Source: Rickettsiales bacterium (GTDB taxonomy: Bacteria; Pseudomonadota; Alphaproteobacteria; Rickettsiales; UBA8987). Taken from it: a DNA stretch of 64,000 bases. Every line of letters begins with the position of its first letter. The first letter of the stretch is position 1. Under the pieces are notes generated by a model that saw only the letters and a list, made by a program, of their open reading frames with translations, was not told the DNA's origin and made no database searches. Positions 33,488 to 42,652 of the stretch are shown here, piece after piece. A program made the position numbers and the translations under genes. The stretch is taken from positions 17,358 to 81,357 of the forward strand of contig JAHDCD010000005.1 in assembly GCA_020630095.1 (NCBI GenBank), in the 5' to 3' direction.

Positions 33488-34426
33488 TTAAAATCTAAAT
33501 ACCATAGAAGCCCATGTTAGGCCGCCACCGAAGGCCTGAGAGCATACTAAATCACCTTCTTTAAGTCTACCGTCTTTTTTAGCGACATCCATAGCTAGTG
33601 GTATAGAGGCTGCAGAGGTGTTACCATGCAAGTGGACTGTAGAAATTAACTTTTCTAATGGCACGTTTAGCTTGTCGGCTACTGCGTGTAATATTCTAAT
33701 ATTTGCTTGATGAGGGATAACCCAGTCGATATCATCTTTTGTAAAGCCAGACATTTCTAGTACTTCTGCTGAAGCGCGGCTCATTTCTGTAACGGCATTT
33801 TTAAAGATTTCTCTGCCACCCATGTGTAAGAATTCGCCTTCACCACGTTCTGCGTATAGTAATTCACGGGTTGAGCCATCCGCGTATAATTTATGTGAAA
33901 TAATTCCTCTATCGCCAGAATCTTCATAGCGTAGAATTGCAGCACCTGCACCATCGCCGAATAGAACGCAAGTGGATCTATCGCTCCAGTCTACTATTTT
34001 TGAAACTTGGTCTGCGCCGATAACTAGAGCTGTTTTATATGTGCCAGATTTTAAGAAGTTGTCCGCTGTTGCGCATGCGTACAAAAAGCCAGAGCAAGCT
34101 GCTTGAAGGTCAAATGATGGAACTTTTATGCCTAACTCTCTGCCAACTTGAGTAGCGCAAGATGGAAACCATTCATCCGTTGTTGATGTACCCATTACAA
34201 TAATATCAATTTCAGATGCATCAATGCCAGCATCAGCTAATGCGTTTCTTGCGGCACTTGCACCCATGGTTGAGGTGCGTAAGTCTTTTTCAGCAATATG
34301 ACGTTGTTTAATGCCGGTGCGTTCGGTTATCCATTCGTCAGATGTTTCAACGATTTTTGATAAATCTTCGTTGGTTAATATCTTTTCTGGCAAATAAGAG
34401 CCGACTCCTTTTATTACAGATCTCAT
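33488..34426 (-). CDS. fabH: 3-oxoacyl-ACP synthase III
   Basis: Starts fatty acid synthesis by condensing acetyl-CoA with malonyl-ACP. The 312 residues carry the catalytic triad: Cys in LQAACSGFLYA near residue 113, His in WVIPHQANIRIL near 240 and Asn in VHLHGNTSAASIP near 270. The N-terminus MRSVIKGVGSYLPEKILTN is typical. It starts four bases after plsX, the common plsX-fabH pair. Confidence 0.96.
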   Translation of the reverse strand: MRSVIKGVGSYLPEKILTNEDLSKIVETSDEWITERTGIKQRHIAEKDLRTSTMGASAARNALADAGIDASEIDIIVMGTSTTDEWFPSCATQVGRELGIKVPSFDLQAACSGFLYACATADNFLKSGTYKTALVIGADQVSKIVDWSDRSTCVLFGDGAGAAILRYEDSGDRGIISHKLYADGSTRELLYAERGEGEFLHMGGREIFKNAVTEMSRASAEVLEMSGFTKDDIDWVIPHQANIRILHAVADKLNVPLEKLISTVHLHGNTSAASIPLAMDVAKKDGRLKEGDLVCSQAFGGGLTWASMVFRF

Positions 34427-34430
34427 GGAA

Positions 34431-35459
34431 TTAATTTATAATTAGTTTGCTGATAGAGTCATTAATTTTTCTGGAAGCTAGTTTTATGGCAACGCGAAGG
34501 GCGTTTTCATAGGCTATTCTATCTGCTGAACCGTGGGATTTTATTACAATGCCGTTAAGACCAAGTAGCATTGCGCCGTTATATTTGCGTGGGTCAGTTT
34601 CGGATTTTAAATGTTTTAAAGCGGGCTTCATAAACAGATAGCCTATTTTAGCTAAGATAGAGCTGGAGAAGGCGCGTTTTAACATTTTTGTATATACTAC
34701 TGCTGTGCCTTCAACGGCTTTAAGAGCAATATTACCACTGAAGCCGTCGGTAACTATTACATCTGTTCCGCCTTTGCCGATAGCGTCTGCTTCTACGAAG
34801 CCGTTATAATTTATGTTCCTATCTTCAGAAAGTAGGCGGGCGGCATCTTTAACGGCTGGGTTGCCTTTTGTATCTTCAGAGCCAATATTTAGTAAGCCTG
34901 TTTTAAGATTTTCGCGTTCTAAAATAATTTCAGCAAATACGTTACCCATTATGCCGAAATGGTGCAGATGCCCCGCTTCGCAGTTAACGTTTGCACCAAG
35001 GTCTAGCATTATTATAGGTTCTTTAACTGTTGGCATCACGGATGTTAGTGCTGCTCTAGATATGCCTTCTAGTGTGCGCAAGATAATTGTTGAAAGGGCT
35101 ACTAATGCGCCGGTATTTCCTGCGGATATTATGGTATCTGCTTTGCCTTCCTTAACGGCTTTTATGGCTTCTGCCATTGAAGAGTTCTTGCCATTTTTTA
35201 AGGCTTCACGGGGTTTATCAGTTGGTTTTATGAATTCTTCGACATGAATAAATTCATATCTTTCCTTCATATCCTCTAATTGTTCTAGGTGAGGCTTAAC
35301 AAAACGTTGATTGCCATAAATAAGGAAGCTTACGTTGGCGATGTTTTTGCATCTGTGAACGCCAGCAAGAATTTCTTCAGGGGCATTATCGCCACCCATA
35401 GCATCTACCGCAATGGTAATTGGCTCATGATCAGGAATGTTTGATGCAAAATGGGTCAT
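34431..35459 (-). CDS. plsX: Phosphate acyltransferase PlsX
   Basis: Makes acyl phosphate from acyl-ACP for phospholipid synthesis. The signature ITIAVDAMGGDNAP lies at the N-terminus and IISAGNTGALVALS and ANVNCEAGHLHHFGIMG follow. I choose the ATG at 35459 (342 residues, MTHFASNIPDHEP), which gives the normal length. The frame continues to 35531 but adds 24 residues of no family character. It belongs to the rpmF-plsX-fabH group. Confidence 0.94.
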   Translation of the reverse strand: MTHFASNIPDHEPITIAVDAMGGDNAPEEILAGVHRCKNIANVSFLIYGNQRFVKPHLEQLEDMKERYEFIHVEEFIKPTDKPREALKNGKNSSMAEAIKAVKEGKADTIISAGNTGALVALSTIILRTLEGISRAALTSVMPTVKEPIIMLDLGANVNCEAGHLHHFGIMGNVFAEIILERENLKTGLLNIGSEDTKGNPAVKDAARLLSEDRNINYNGFVEADAIGKGGTDVIVTDGFSGNIALKAVEGTAVVYTKMLKRAFSSSILAKIGYLFMKPALKHLKSETDPRKYNGAMLLGLNGIVIKSHGSADRIAYENALRVAIKLASRKINDSISKLIIN

Positions 35460-35597
35460 TAACGCTCTATATTTTGGTTGATAACTTTGCTTTCCTGCGA
35501 ACTCACAAATGCTCATGTACCATTTGTACAATCCGCTTTGCTCGCCTTGAAAAGCTTGTTCTAAAACAAAATATAGAACGTTAAGGCGTTAAGGGAA

Positions 35598-35825
35598 TTA
35601 TAAAGTTTCTGCTTTAGTTTCAGAAGAACCTTCTTTTAAAGTTTCTAATTCTTCAGCTGTGTAGAATACTTTTTTGCCATTATAATAGCCAGACTTAGTC
35701 ATAGTGTGCGAAAGAGTTTGCTCACCTGTATCTGGGTTTGTAGATAATGGACGCGCAGTTAAAGCGTGGTCGGCACGTCTCATGTTGCGTTTTGATTTTG
35801 ATGTTTTCTTCTTAGGAACTGCCAT
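35598..35825 (-). CDS. rpmF: 50S ribosomal protein L32
   Basis: A 75-residue basic ribosomal protein beginning MAVPKKKTSKSKRNMRRADH, the standard alphaproteobacterial L32 N-terminus, with LSHTMTKSGYYNGKKVF in the middle. The acidic tail (KEGSSETKAETL) is a lineage extension. The ATG follows an AGGAG site (CGCAGGAGAATATATA). rpmF upstream of plsX-fabH is a widely conserved order. Confidence 0.95.
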   Translation of the reverse strand: MAVPKKKTSKSKRNMRRADHALTARPLSTNPDTGEQTLSHTMTKSGYYNGKKVFYTAEELETLKEGSSETKAETL

Positions 35826-36044
35826 TATATATTCTCCTGCGGTTTTTCAAATTATAATTTTGCTGCTTTTTTGCTGCAAATTCAGAAACCCTTCTTGAAA
35901 TAGCACCACTATTACTGCGAAGGGTTTCTGAATTTTCGCTAAAAAACCATCTAAAATTCTACAATTTAAAAAACCTTGTAGAATATAAATACCAACTTAT
36001 TTCTGTCTTGATATAAGTGAACAAGTCTTATAACTATTTACGAC

Positions 36045-36464
36045 ATGAATATCAAGAGAATAATTGTAGGTTGTTTAGCTATTTTATTAAGTACCGCTTC
36101 TTGTACGGTAGATAGTGGCTCGCGCGGTCATGTAATTTCAGAAGAAAGCTTGAAGCGTTTAAAAGTTGGTTCTTTGAAAAATGATGTAACCAATGTGCTT
36201 GGTTCGCCATCTATTGATGACGGGAATGAGTGGCTATATGTTTCTAATAAATATAGAAAAAAGAGTTTTTCTAATGAATTGGCTAATGATCTACAGGTGC
36301 TGAAATTTGTATTTAGTGGTAATAAGGTTGTTGATATTGCGTTTAAGCATAATGATTCACCTAACTATGTGTCTATTGATTCTGATGCTACACCTGCGGC
36401 TGGTAAAGAGGTTGGATTCTTTGATCAGATTATTCAGAATATCGGTAGATTTAATAATCAGTAA
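36045..36464 (+). CDS. bamE: Outer-membrane assembly lipoprotein BamE (SmpA/OmlA)
   Basis: A small subunit of the BAM complex that inserts beta-barrels. The 139 residues begin with a lipoprotein signal ending in the lipobox TASC near residue 20. The core shows the family pattern LKRLKVGSLKNDVTNVLGSPS and DGNEWLYVSNKYRK. A C-terminal extension of about 45 residues goes beyond the usual BamE length. It is transcribed divergently from rpmF, and its stop is followed at once by TAGCGAG mini-repeats that lead to the recombinase gene. Confidence 0.88.
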   Translation: MNIKRIIVGCLAILLSTASCTVDSGSRGHVISEESLKRLKVGSLKNDVTNVLGSPSIDDGNEWLYVSNKYRKKSFSNELANDLQVLKFVFSGNKVVDIAFKHNDSPNYVSIDSDATPAAGKEVGFFDQIIQNIGRFNNQ

Positions 36465-36465
36465 T

Positions 36466-36508
36466 TTAGCGAGTGCTGGCGAGGGTTAGTAATTAGCGAG
36501 GGTTAGCA
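36466..36508 (+). repeat. Two or three copies of the TAGCGAGGGTTAGC mini-repeat
   Basis: A near copy, TAGCGAGTGCTGGCGAGGGTTAG, is followed by TAGCGAGGGTTAGCA at 36494-36508, which is identical to 3586-3600. The array fills the whole gap between bamE and the recombinase gene and ends one base before its TTG start. Confidence 0.65.
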
Positions 36509-36509
36509 T

Positions 36510-37385
36510 TTGATTAATGAATTTCTTAAATACATTAAGAACGTTAGGAATTATTCTAAAAATACGCTTGTTTCTTATAAAAATGATTTAGTTCAGCTAT
36601 CTGCTTTTATGAATGAATATAAGGCTGGTGAATGGGACTATTCCGCGCTTAAATTGTCTGATTTTAGGGCTTTCTTGGCTAAGTTGTCACTAGAGGAGGA
36701 GAAGAATAAGGCCTCTGTTTCTAGGGCTGTATCGAGTATAAAATCTTTTTACAATTATTTGGAGCGTGAGCATGAAATTGTTAACAAAGAGGTTGAGCTT
36801 ATTAAGTCGCCTAAGCGTGATAAATTATTGCCAAAAGCTTTAACTAAAGATGAAGTTGAAAGGTTTATTGAAGCCATAGCTGTGCATGATAAGCAGGAGT
36901 GGATTAATAAGCGGAATATTGCACTTACATTGCTTATTTATGGAACAGGTTTGCGGGTATCTGAAGCTATTGGTATTAATGTGAATGACATTGATGATTC
37001 GGGTGTGCTAACTGTTTTAGGTAAGGGGAAGAAGTACAGAAAAGTGCCTGTATTGCCTGTTATTATTGAGGCGATTGAGGTTTATAAAGGCGAGTGTAAG
37101 TATAATTTTGATGAAGCTTTATTTATTGGTTTAAGAGGTGGTAGGCTGAGTGCTACTATGTATCAAAAGTTAGTGCGTGAAGTTAGGCTTTTATTAAACC
37201 TAGCGGATTCTGTTACGCCACATGCATTGCGCCATAGTTTTGCGACTCATTTATTAGGTTCTTCGGGGAATTTGCGTTCTATACAGAAGTTGCTAGGCCA
37301 TGAAAGCCTTAGTTCTACGCAAATATATACTAAGGTAAGCTCTATGGAGATGCTTAAGAAGTATAATGATATTTTAGAAGGGTAG
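36510..37385 (+). CDS. xerC: Tyrosine recombinase, XerC/XerD family
   Basis: A 291-residue site-specific recombinase that would resolve chromosome dimers at dif. The SAM-like N-domain covers about 1-85. Catalytic residues are visible: Arg in YGTGLRVSEAIG, Lys in VLGKGKKYRKVP, the H-x-x-R box in PHALRHSFATHLL, His in LLGHESLSSTQ and the Tyr in IYTKV. Chromosomal type and lack of phage or integron neighbours favour Xer; XerC versus XerD is not certain. The start is TTG at 36510 directly after mini-repeats. Confidence 0.85.
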   Translation: MINEFLKYIKNVRNYSKNTLVSYKNDLVQLSAFMNEYKAGEWDYSALKLSDFRAFLAKLSLEEEKNKASVSRAVSSIKSFYNYLEREHEIVNKEVELIKSPKRDKLLPKALTKDEVERFIEAIAVHDKQEWINKRNIALTLLIYGTGLRVSEAIGINVNDIDDSGVLTVLGKGKKYRKVPVLPVIIEAIEVYKGECKYNFDEALFIGLRGGRLSATMYQKLVREVRLLLNLADSVTPHALRHSFATHLLGSSGNLRSIQKLLGHESLSSTQIYTKVSSMEMLKKYNDILEG

Positions 37386-37495
37386 AGGGAAAGAAGGATG
37401 GAAGGATTCGTTGTGGATTGGATAAATTCTTTTTCCGGAAAGCGAGAGGCCTAACTGCTTGAAGTATAAGGCATTAAAGGCAAAATTTTTTGTGT

Positions 37496-37687
37496 TTACT
37501 TGTTTTTCTTGGAGATAGATTCGCCAGCTACAGAATAATGGGTTTTTTCCATTTCTTCTATGTGGATACGTACAGATTCTTTGGGTGCATCAACTGCTTC
37601 GGAAATAGCCTCACAAACTTTCTGATGAAGCTTTTCTATTTTGTCTGGGGTTCTACCTTCGATTAATTTTATGTGTACTATTGGCAT
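37496..37687 (-). CDS. 4-oxalocrotonate tautomerase-like protein
   Basis: A 63-residue tautomerase subunit. The catalytic Pro is residue 2 (MPIVHIKLIEGRTPDKIEKL) and VRIHIEEMEKTHYSVAGESI matches the 4-OT C-terminal half. No catechol pathway is seen nearby, so the physiological substrate is unknown. It follows tag by 17 bases on the same strand. Confidence 0.9.
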   Translation of the reverse strand: MPIVHIKLIEGRTPDKIEKLHQKVCEAISEAVDAPKESVRIHIEEMEKTHYSVAGESISKKNK

Positions 37688-37704
37688 GCGATGAAGAATA
37701 AAGG

Positions 37705-38289
37705 TTAGTTTTTATATAGCCAGCAATCTTTTAAGTGATCTATTACCATTCCAATAGCTTGCATATAAGCATATATAATAGTTGGTCCTACGAAGCTCAT
37801 TCCACGTTTCTTTAAGTCTTTTGATAAGGCGTTACTTATGGGTGTGCTTGTGGGTACTTGTTCAAAGTTTTTGAGTGAATTCTTGATAGGTTTGTGGTTA
37901 ACGTAGTTCCAGAGATATTTATCAAAAGAGCCAAATTCATTTTGTATTTCTTTAAAAACTAGGGCGTTTTTTCTTATAGAATAAACTTTGAGTTTGTTTC
38001 TAACGATCTCGGTATTTTGTAGTTGTTGTTCTAAGTAGGTATCTGAAAGATTGGCGCACTTATTTATATCAAAATTATGAAAGGCTTTTTTGTAGCCTTG
38101 GCGCTTGTTTAATATTGTTAGCCAGCTTAAACCAGCGTGTGCACCTTCAAGAATTAACATTTCAAATAATTCTTTATCGTCATGAACTGGCTTACCCCAT
38201 TCATTATCATGATATTGCGCGTAATGTTGCTGGTTTGGTTTATTACCAAAACATCGCTTTTTATTATCGTAGATGGAAGGTTCCAGCAT
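37705..38289 (-). CDS. tag: DNA-3-methyladenine glycosylase I
   Basis: Removes 3-methyladenine from alkylated DNA. The 194 residues match Tag closely: RCFGNKPN with the zinc Cys, YHDNEWGKPVHDDKELFEML, GLSWLTILNKRQGYKKAF and KKRGMSFVGPTIIYAYMQA. The C-terminal His and Cys zinc ligands are in DHLKDCW. It lies 15 bases after the M23 peptidase gene. Confidence 0.95.
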   Translation of the reverse strand: MLEPSIYDNKKRCFGNKPNQQHYAQYHDNEWGKPVHDDKELFEMLILEGAHAGLSWLTILNKRQGYKKAFHNFDINKCANLSDTYLEQQLQNTEIVRNKLKVYSIRKNALVFKEIQNEFGSFDKYLWNYVNHKPIKNSLKNFEQVPTSTPISNALSKDLKKRGMSFVGPTIIYAYMQAIGMVIDHLKDCWLYKN

Positions 38290-38304
38290 AGAGTAACTAT
38301 GCTA

Positions 38305-39567
38305 CTAGTTAGAATTTAAGGCAACAGCTTCGGTAAGCATGTTATCAATTTTCTTTTTACTGCGTTTGAATAAAGCAAGTTTCTTGCCCTTTAAGCTTCT
38401 ATCAACAGGAAGTTTAATAGCCTGCATAGGGTTGATGTGCTTTTTGCCTTTAATAATCTCAAAATGTAAGTGAGGGCCCGTTGAGGCGCCAGTGTTACCT
38501 ACATAAGCAATTAATTCACCTTTCTTTACATAGTCACCTTTCTTTAAACCGCGTGCGAATTTATGAAGGTGAGCATAAGCAGATTTATAGCCGTTTGCGT
38601 GGTCTACTCTTAAGTAGTTACCATAACCGCGCATGCGTGTTTTTCTGTCAACTTTACCAGCTGCTGTTGCATAAACTGGAGTTCCTGTTTTCCCTCTGAA
38701 ATCAACGCCTTTATGCATTTTGCGCACTTTATAAATAGGGTGCTTACGCATACCAAAACGTGAAGTGATATACATTTTCTTTAGTGGCGGTTCGAACATA
38801 TTGCTCGATTTTTTGGCCATTAAATTACCTGTAGAATTGTAGTATTTAGCATCAACTGAGCGCCCTGTTGGCGAGAAGCGATAAATTTCCTTTTCTTTTC
38901 CGCTATTAACTAAGCTTGCGTATAAAAGGTCGCCATCTTTGATTTTATCACCAGCGGCATCAACATATTGTTCGTATAGAACTTCGATTTCACTGTTTTT
39001 GCGGATATCCTTCTTGAAGTTCACTTCATGCTTTAAGGCATTTACGAATGAAAGTAAGATATTTGCAGGAATACCTTGAGAACGAGCTAAGGCATCAATG
39101 TTAGTTTTAACTGTACCGCGTTTGCGGACAATTTTGATATCAGTTGTTAAAGGCTGAATTTTTGTGGTAAATTCTTTCTCTGCCGTTTTTAATATTGAGA
39201 TATCGTTAGAGTCTAATTTAAAGCTAATACGCGATAAATGGCTCTGGAACTTCCTATCGTAGTTAATTACTACTTCAATTTCGTCGCCAGCGCGTAATTT
39301 TTTAATATTAACTTTTTTAGATACTTTTGAAGATATCTTAGAAGCGTCCTCAGATTTGATCTTATGCTTTCTAAGAATTGAATTTAGTGTATCGCCCGAA
39401 CGAACCGTATACTTGTAACGACCTGTGATGAAGGGTTTATCTACAATATTCAGCTTTTTCTCTACAAATTCTGCAGGCGCTGCTAATGCTGCGTCATCCG
39501 CATTGTGAGCTGTAAATACAGCCGAACCTAGTAGTACTGATAAAATTTTTAACACCTTTTTAGCCAT
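38305..39567 (-). CDS. M23-family peptidase with LysM-like domain
   Basis: A 420-residue periplasmic protein of the MepM/DipM type, acting on peptidoglycan cross-links or as an amidase activator. It has a signal peptide (about 1-30), a LysM-like segment (YKYTVRSGDTLNSILRKHKI near 52) and a C-terminal LytM domain whose zinc ligands are all present: His and Asp in MHKGVDFRGKTGTP, His in SAYAHLHKFA and His-x-His in TGPHLHFEI. A near-match CtrA box lies upstream, and DipM-like enzymes act in division. Confidence 0.9.
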   Translation of the reverse strand: MAKKVLKILSVLLGSAVFTAHNADDAALAAPAEFVEKKLNIVDKPFITGRYKYTVRSGDTLNSILRKHKIKSEDASKISSKVSKKVNIKKLRAGDEIEVVINYDRKFQSHLSRISFKLDSNDISILKTAEKEFTTKIQPLTTDIKIVRKRGTVKTNIDALARSQGIPANILLSFVNALKHEVNFKKDIRKNSEIEVLYEQYVDAAGDKIKDGDLLYASLVNSGKEKEIYRFSPTGRSVDAKYYNSTGNLMAKKSSNMFEPPLKKMYITSRFGMRKHPIYKVRKMHKGVDFRGKTGTPVYATAAGKVDRKTRMRGYGNYLRVDHANGYKSAYAHLHKFARGLKKGDYVKKGELIAYVGNTGASTGPHLHFEIIKGKKHINPMQAIKLPVDRSLKGKKLALFKRSKKKIDNMLTEAVALNSN

Positions 39568-39623
39568 CTAAAAACCATTAATCGCATAGTTATAGCAGAA
39601 TAATGGCATTTGGTAAATAAATA

Positions 39624-39639
39624 GTTAACAAAAACTAAC
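39624..39639. promoter_or_regulatory. Near-match CtrA box upstream of the M23 peptidase gene
   Basis: GTTAACAAAAACTAAC reads TTAA-N7-TAAC, one base off the TTAA-N7-TTAA consensus. It lies about 57 bases before the ATG. The surrounding sequence is very AT-rich, so this is weak. Confidence 0.25.
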
Positions 39640-39721
39640 TAAATAAGATTAAATAATAATCTTTATTTAATTCATTGGGAAAATTAGCTTTAAGTTATGG
39701 CTATAGCAAGCAAATTTGTGC

Positions 39722-40438
39722 TTAGGAAGATAGAATTTCTTTAAAGCGCTTAATGGTGCGTTCTAGGCCATTAAAAATAGACTCTGATATTATGAAATGT
39801 CCGATATTTAGTTCTTTTATCAGAGGCTCGTTGAAATTAATTTTTAGGATATCTTTTGTGGTATCAAAATTAAGCCCATGACCAGCATGACACTCAATGC
39901 CGAGCTTGTTGGTATAGATTGCCGCTTCATTAATTCTATTATATTCAGATTCAGTAGGTTTATGGCAATATGTGCCTGTGTGAAGCTCTATTATTTCAGC
40001 GCCAATTTCGTTCGAAGCGTTTATTGCGTCTTTGGTTGGCTCAATGAATAAAGATGTTTTTATACCTTGTTCTTTTAACGCGTTTGAGAAGTCAGTTAAT
40101 TTAGACTTATATTTTATAACGTTTAACCCGCCTTCGGTGGTTATTTCCTCACGTTTTTCGGGAACTAAGCAGCAAGCGTTAGGTTTAACATCTAATGCTA
40201 TTTTTAACATTTCCTCTGTTGCGGCCATTTCAAAATTTAAGGGCAAGTTTATGGCTTCTTTAATGGCGTAGATATCAGAATCTCTTATGTGCCTTCTATC
40301 TTCGCGTAAATGTGCGGTTATGCCATCTGCGCCATATTTTTCAGCTAGTTTTGCTGCTTCGATTGGGCAGGGGAATTCGCCGCCCCTTGCATTTCTAAGG
40401 GTTGCTACATGGTCAATATTTACTCCTAAGCGTACCAT
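39722..40438 (-). CDS. pdxJ: Pyridoxine 5'-phosphate synthase
   Basis: Closes the pyridoxine ring in the DXP-dependent vitamin B6 pathway. The 238 residues begin MVRLGVNIDHVATLRNARGG and carry DGITAHLREDRRHIRD and AGHGLNFDTT, all diagnostic. The ATG sits immediately after the rsh stop, so the two are co-transcribed. metC in this window needs the PLP that this route supplies. Confidence 0.96.
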   Translation of the reverse strand: MVRLGVNIDHVATLRNARGGEFPCPIEAAKLAEKYGADGITAHLREDRRHIRDSDIYAIKEAINLPLNFEMAATEEMLKIALDVKPNACCLVPEKREEITTEGGLNVIKYKSKLTDFSNALKEQGIKTSLFIEPTKDAINASNEIGAEIIELHTGTYCHKPTESEYNRINEAAIYTNKLGIECHAGHGLNFDTTKDILKINFNEPLIKELNIGHFIISESIFNGLERTIKRFKEILSS

Positions 40439-42553
40439 TTATAGTCTTTTTACTTCTTTTACTTCTGTGATATTGCGTAAGTGGGCGTTTACGATTTCTA
40501 AATGCTCTAATGAGTTAACCTCAACATCTAGAACCATGGTAAAGAAGCGTTCTGAACGAGAAGGTACTTTAATATTGGTAATATTACAATTTCGTTCTGA
40601 GATTATATTAGCCACGCGCCCTAGTGATCCGGCTACGTTTTCGGTTAGTAATTCTATGCGTGAAACGTAATATTCTTTTTGACTGCCTGAATCCCAATTT
40701 AGGAGCATTATATTTTCTTCTTCTCCCTTAACTTCATCGCAATGAGTATTGTGGATGTATATGCCTTCGCCGGCTTTCATTACCCCAACAATTCTATCAC
40801 CCGGTAATGGGTGGCAGCATTTTGAATAATGAATAGAGAAGCCAGGGATTAGCCCTTTAATTGGCATTTTCTTTAATTCGCCTTCATTGGTTTTAGCTAG
40901 AACTTCTTCTTCAATATCTGGGAAGATTCGTTTTGCTAATTCTTTATGTGATATAGCGCCAGAGCCGATATCGAAAAGTAATGCTTCGGCATCTATAGAG
41001 TCGAAGAAGTCTAAATGAGGTTCTAGGAATTCATCGGAATAGTCTTGGCCGTAATTTTCAAAGTCGGTTTCAATTAATTTACGACCCAGTTTAATATATT
41101 CTTCTTGTTCTTTTATGCGTGCAAAACGGCGAATTTCAGAACGTGCTTTACCGGTTACTACAAAGCCTTCCCATGTTGGTGAAGGGGTTTGCTTTTCAGA
41201 TGTTATAATGTCTACTTGGTCGCCATTATGTAGTGTTGTGCGCAATGGCATAATTACGCCATTAATTCTTGCGCCTACGCATCTACGGCCTACTTCAGAA
41301 TGTACCGCGAAGGCGAAATCTACAGGTGTTGCGTTAGATGGTAGCGAGATAAGTTCTCCCTTTGGGGTAAAGCAGAATACCTTATCTTGGTGCATCTGCA
41401 TTTTAGTATTTTCTAAGAACTCGCTGGCCTCTCCAGTTTGTTCATTGATATTCATTATTTCTTGGATCCATTTAAGTTCGTTAATGGAATTATCTACTTC
41501 ACGTTTTTCTTTATAGCTCCAATGCGCGGCAACCCCCATTTCAGCGATGGTGTGCATTTCGCGGGTTCTAATTTGAATCTCTACGCGCTTTTTATTTGGG
41601 CCAACAATAACGGTATGAAGCGATTGATAGCCGTTATTTTTAGGCATTGAGATATAATCTTTAAAGCGTCCAGGGATGGTTTTATAATTTGTATGAAGAA
41701 TGCCCAGTATAGAATAGCAGTTTTCTAGCGAGTCGGTAATTACTCTGAAGCCGATAATATCGGTAAGGTCAGAGAACTCGATATTCTTTTTCTTCATTTT
41801 ACGCCAAATTGAATAAGGCGTTTTTTTACGGCCGATAATTTCTGTTTTAGATTCTGGTAGTTTTTCTTCTAACAGGTTGTTTAGGTCAGTTATAATTTCC
41901 TCAATTGGTGTTTTTGAGGTTTCTTCTAAGTAAGATAATCTACCTTCCATAAGTTCATAAGCTTCGGGAGATAAGTTCTTGAATGCTAGGTTTTCAAGTT
42001 CGTTTTTAAATTTTGCTAAACCTACGCGTTCGGCTAATGGAACATATATTTCCATTGTTTCGCGTGCTTTAAACCTGCGTTTTTCTTCCTTTGGAACATA
42101 ATGCAGGGTGCGCATGTTATGTAGGCGGTCTGCTAGTTTTACCAATAAAACGCGTATGTCTTGGCTGATTGCCAGAATTAGTTTACGGAAGTTATTGGCT
42201 TGCTTTTCATCAACTGATTTAAAGTCGAATTGGGTAATTTTAGTTACGCCATCTACAATATTGGCAACTTCGCCGCCAAATTCTTGGGTTATTAGTTCTA
42301 AAGTGGCATCTGTATCTTCTACTGTGTCATGAAGTAATGCGGTTACGATTGATTTTGTATCTATACCTATGCCAGCTAATATTTCAGCAACGGCAACAGG
42401 GTGTGTATAGTATGGTTCACCGCTTTTACGTTTTTGCCCTTCATGGCTTGCGATACAGAATTGTACGGCTTTCAATATAATATCTACGTTATCAGGATAA
42501 GATATCTTAGCCTTCTCGCATATATTGTTGGTTATTTTCTTAGCTTCGTTCAA
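40439..42553 (-). CDS. spoT: Bifunctional (p)ppGpp synthetase/hydrolase (Rsh)
   Basis: Sets the level of the stringent-response alarmone. The 704 residues contain an HD hydrolase domain with HDTVEDTDATLE (about 70-85) and LVKLADRLHNMRTL, a synthetase domain with GRFKDYISMPKNNGYQSLHT (about 290) and EIQIRTREMHTIAEMG, a TGS domain near 395-455 and a C-terminal ACT domain (about 630-704). Both activities look intact, as in the single Rsh of alphaproteobacteria. The start is TTG at 42553, since no ATG or GTG fits the family N-terminus. Confidence 0.95.
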   Translation of the reverse strand: MNEAKKITNNICEKAKISYPDNVDIILKAVQFCIASHEGQKRKSGEPYYTHPVAVAEILAGIGIDTKSIVTALLHDTVEDTDATLELITQEFGGEVANIVDGVTKITQFDFKSVDEKQANNFRKLILAISQDIRVLLVKLADRLHNMRTLHYVPKEEKRRFKARETMEIYVPLAERVGLAKFKNELENLAFKNLSPEAYELMEGRLSYLEETSKTPIEEIITDLNNLLEEKLPESKTEIIGRKKTPYSIWRKMKKKNIEFSDLTDIIGFRVITDSLENCYSILGILHTNYKTIPGRFKDYISMPKNNGYQSLHTVIVGPNKKRVEIQIRTREMHTIAEMGVAAHWSYKEKREVDNSINELKWIQEIMNINEQTGEASEFLENTKMQMHQDKVFCFTPKGELISLPSNATPVDFAFAVHSEVGRRCVGARINGVIMPLRTTLHNGDQVDIITSEKQTPSPTWEGFVVTGKARSEIRRFARIKEQEEYIKLGRKLIETDFENYGQDYSDEFLEPHLDFFDSIDAEALLFDIGSGAISHKELAKRIFPDIEEEVLAKTNEGELKKMPIKGLIPGFSIHYSKCCHPLPGDRIVGVMKAGEGIYIHNTHCDEVKGEEENIMLLNWDSGSQKEYYVSRIELLTENVAGSLGRVANIISERNCNITNIKVPSRSERFFTMVLDVEVNSLEHLEIVNAHLRNITEVKEVKRL

Positions 42554-42652
42554 GTTTCTTGTTGCTTTAATGTAATGTTTCTTTCTAAGTCTTAGAAGTT
42601 AATATTAAGTAAACAATTACAAATAAAATTAAATTAAAGGAGTATTTATAAA

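Noticed and set aside
36510..37385. Tyrosine recombinase considered as a phage or island integrase
   Set aside because: Length and motifs fit Xer, no tRNA or attachment site is adjacent and neighbours are core genes.
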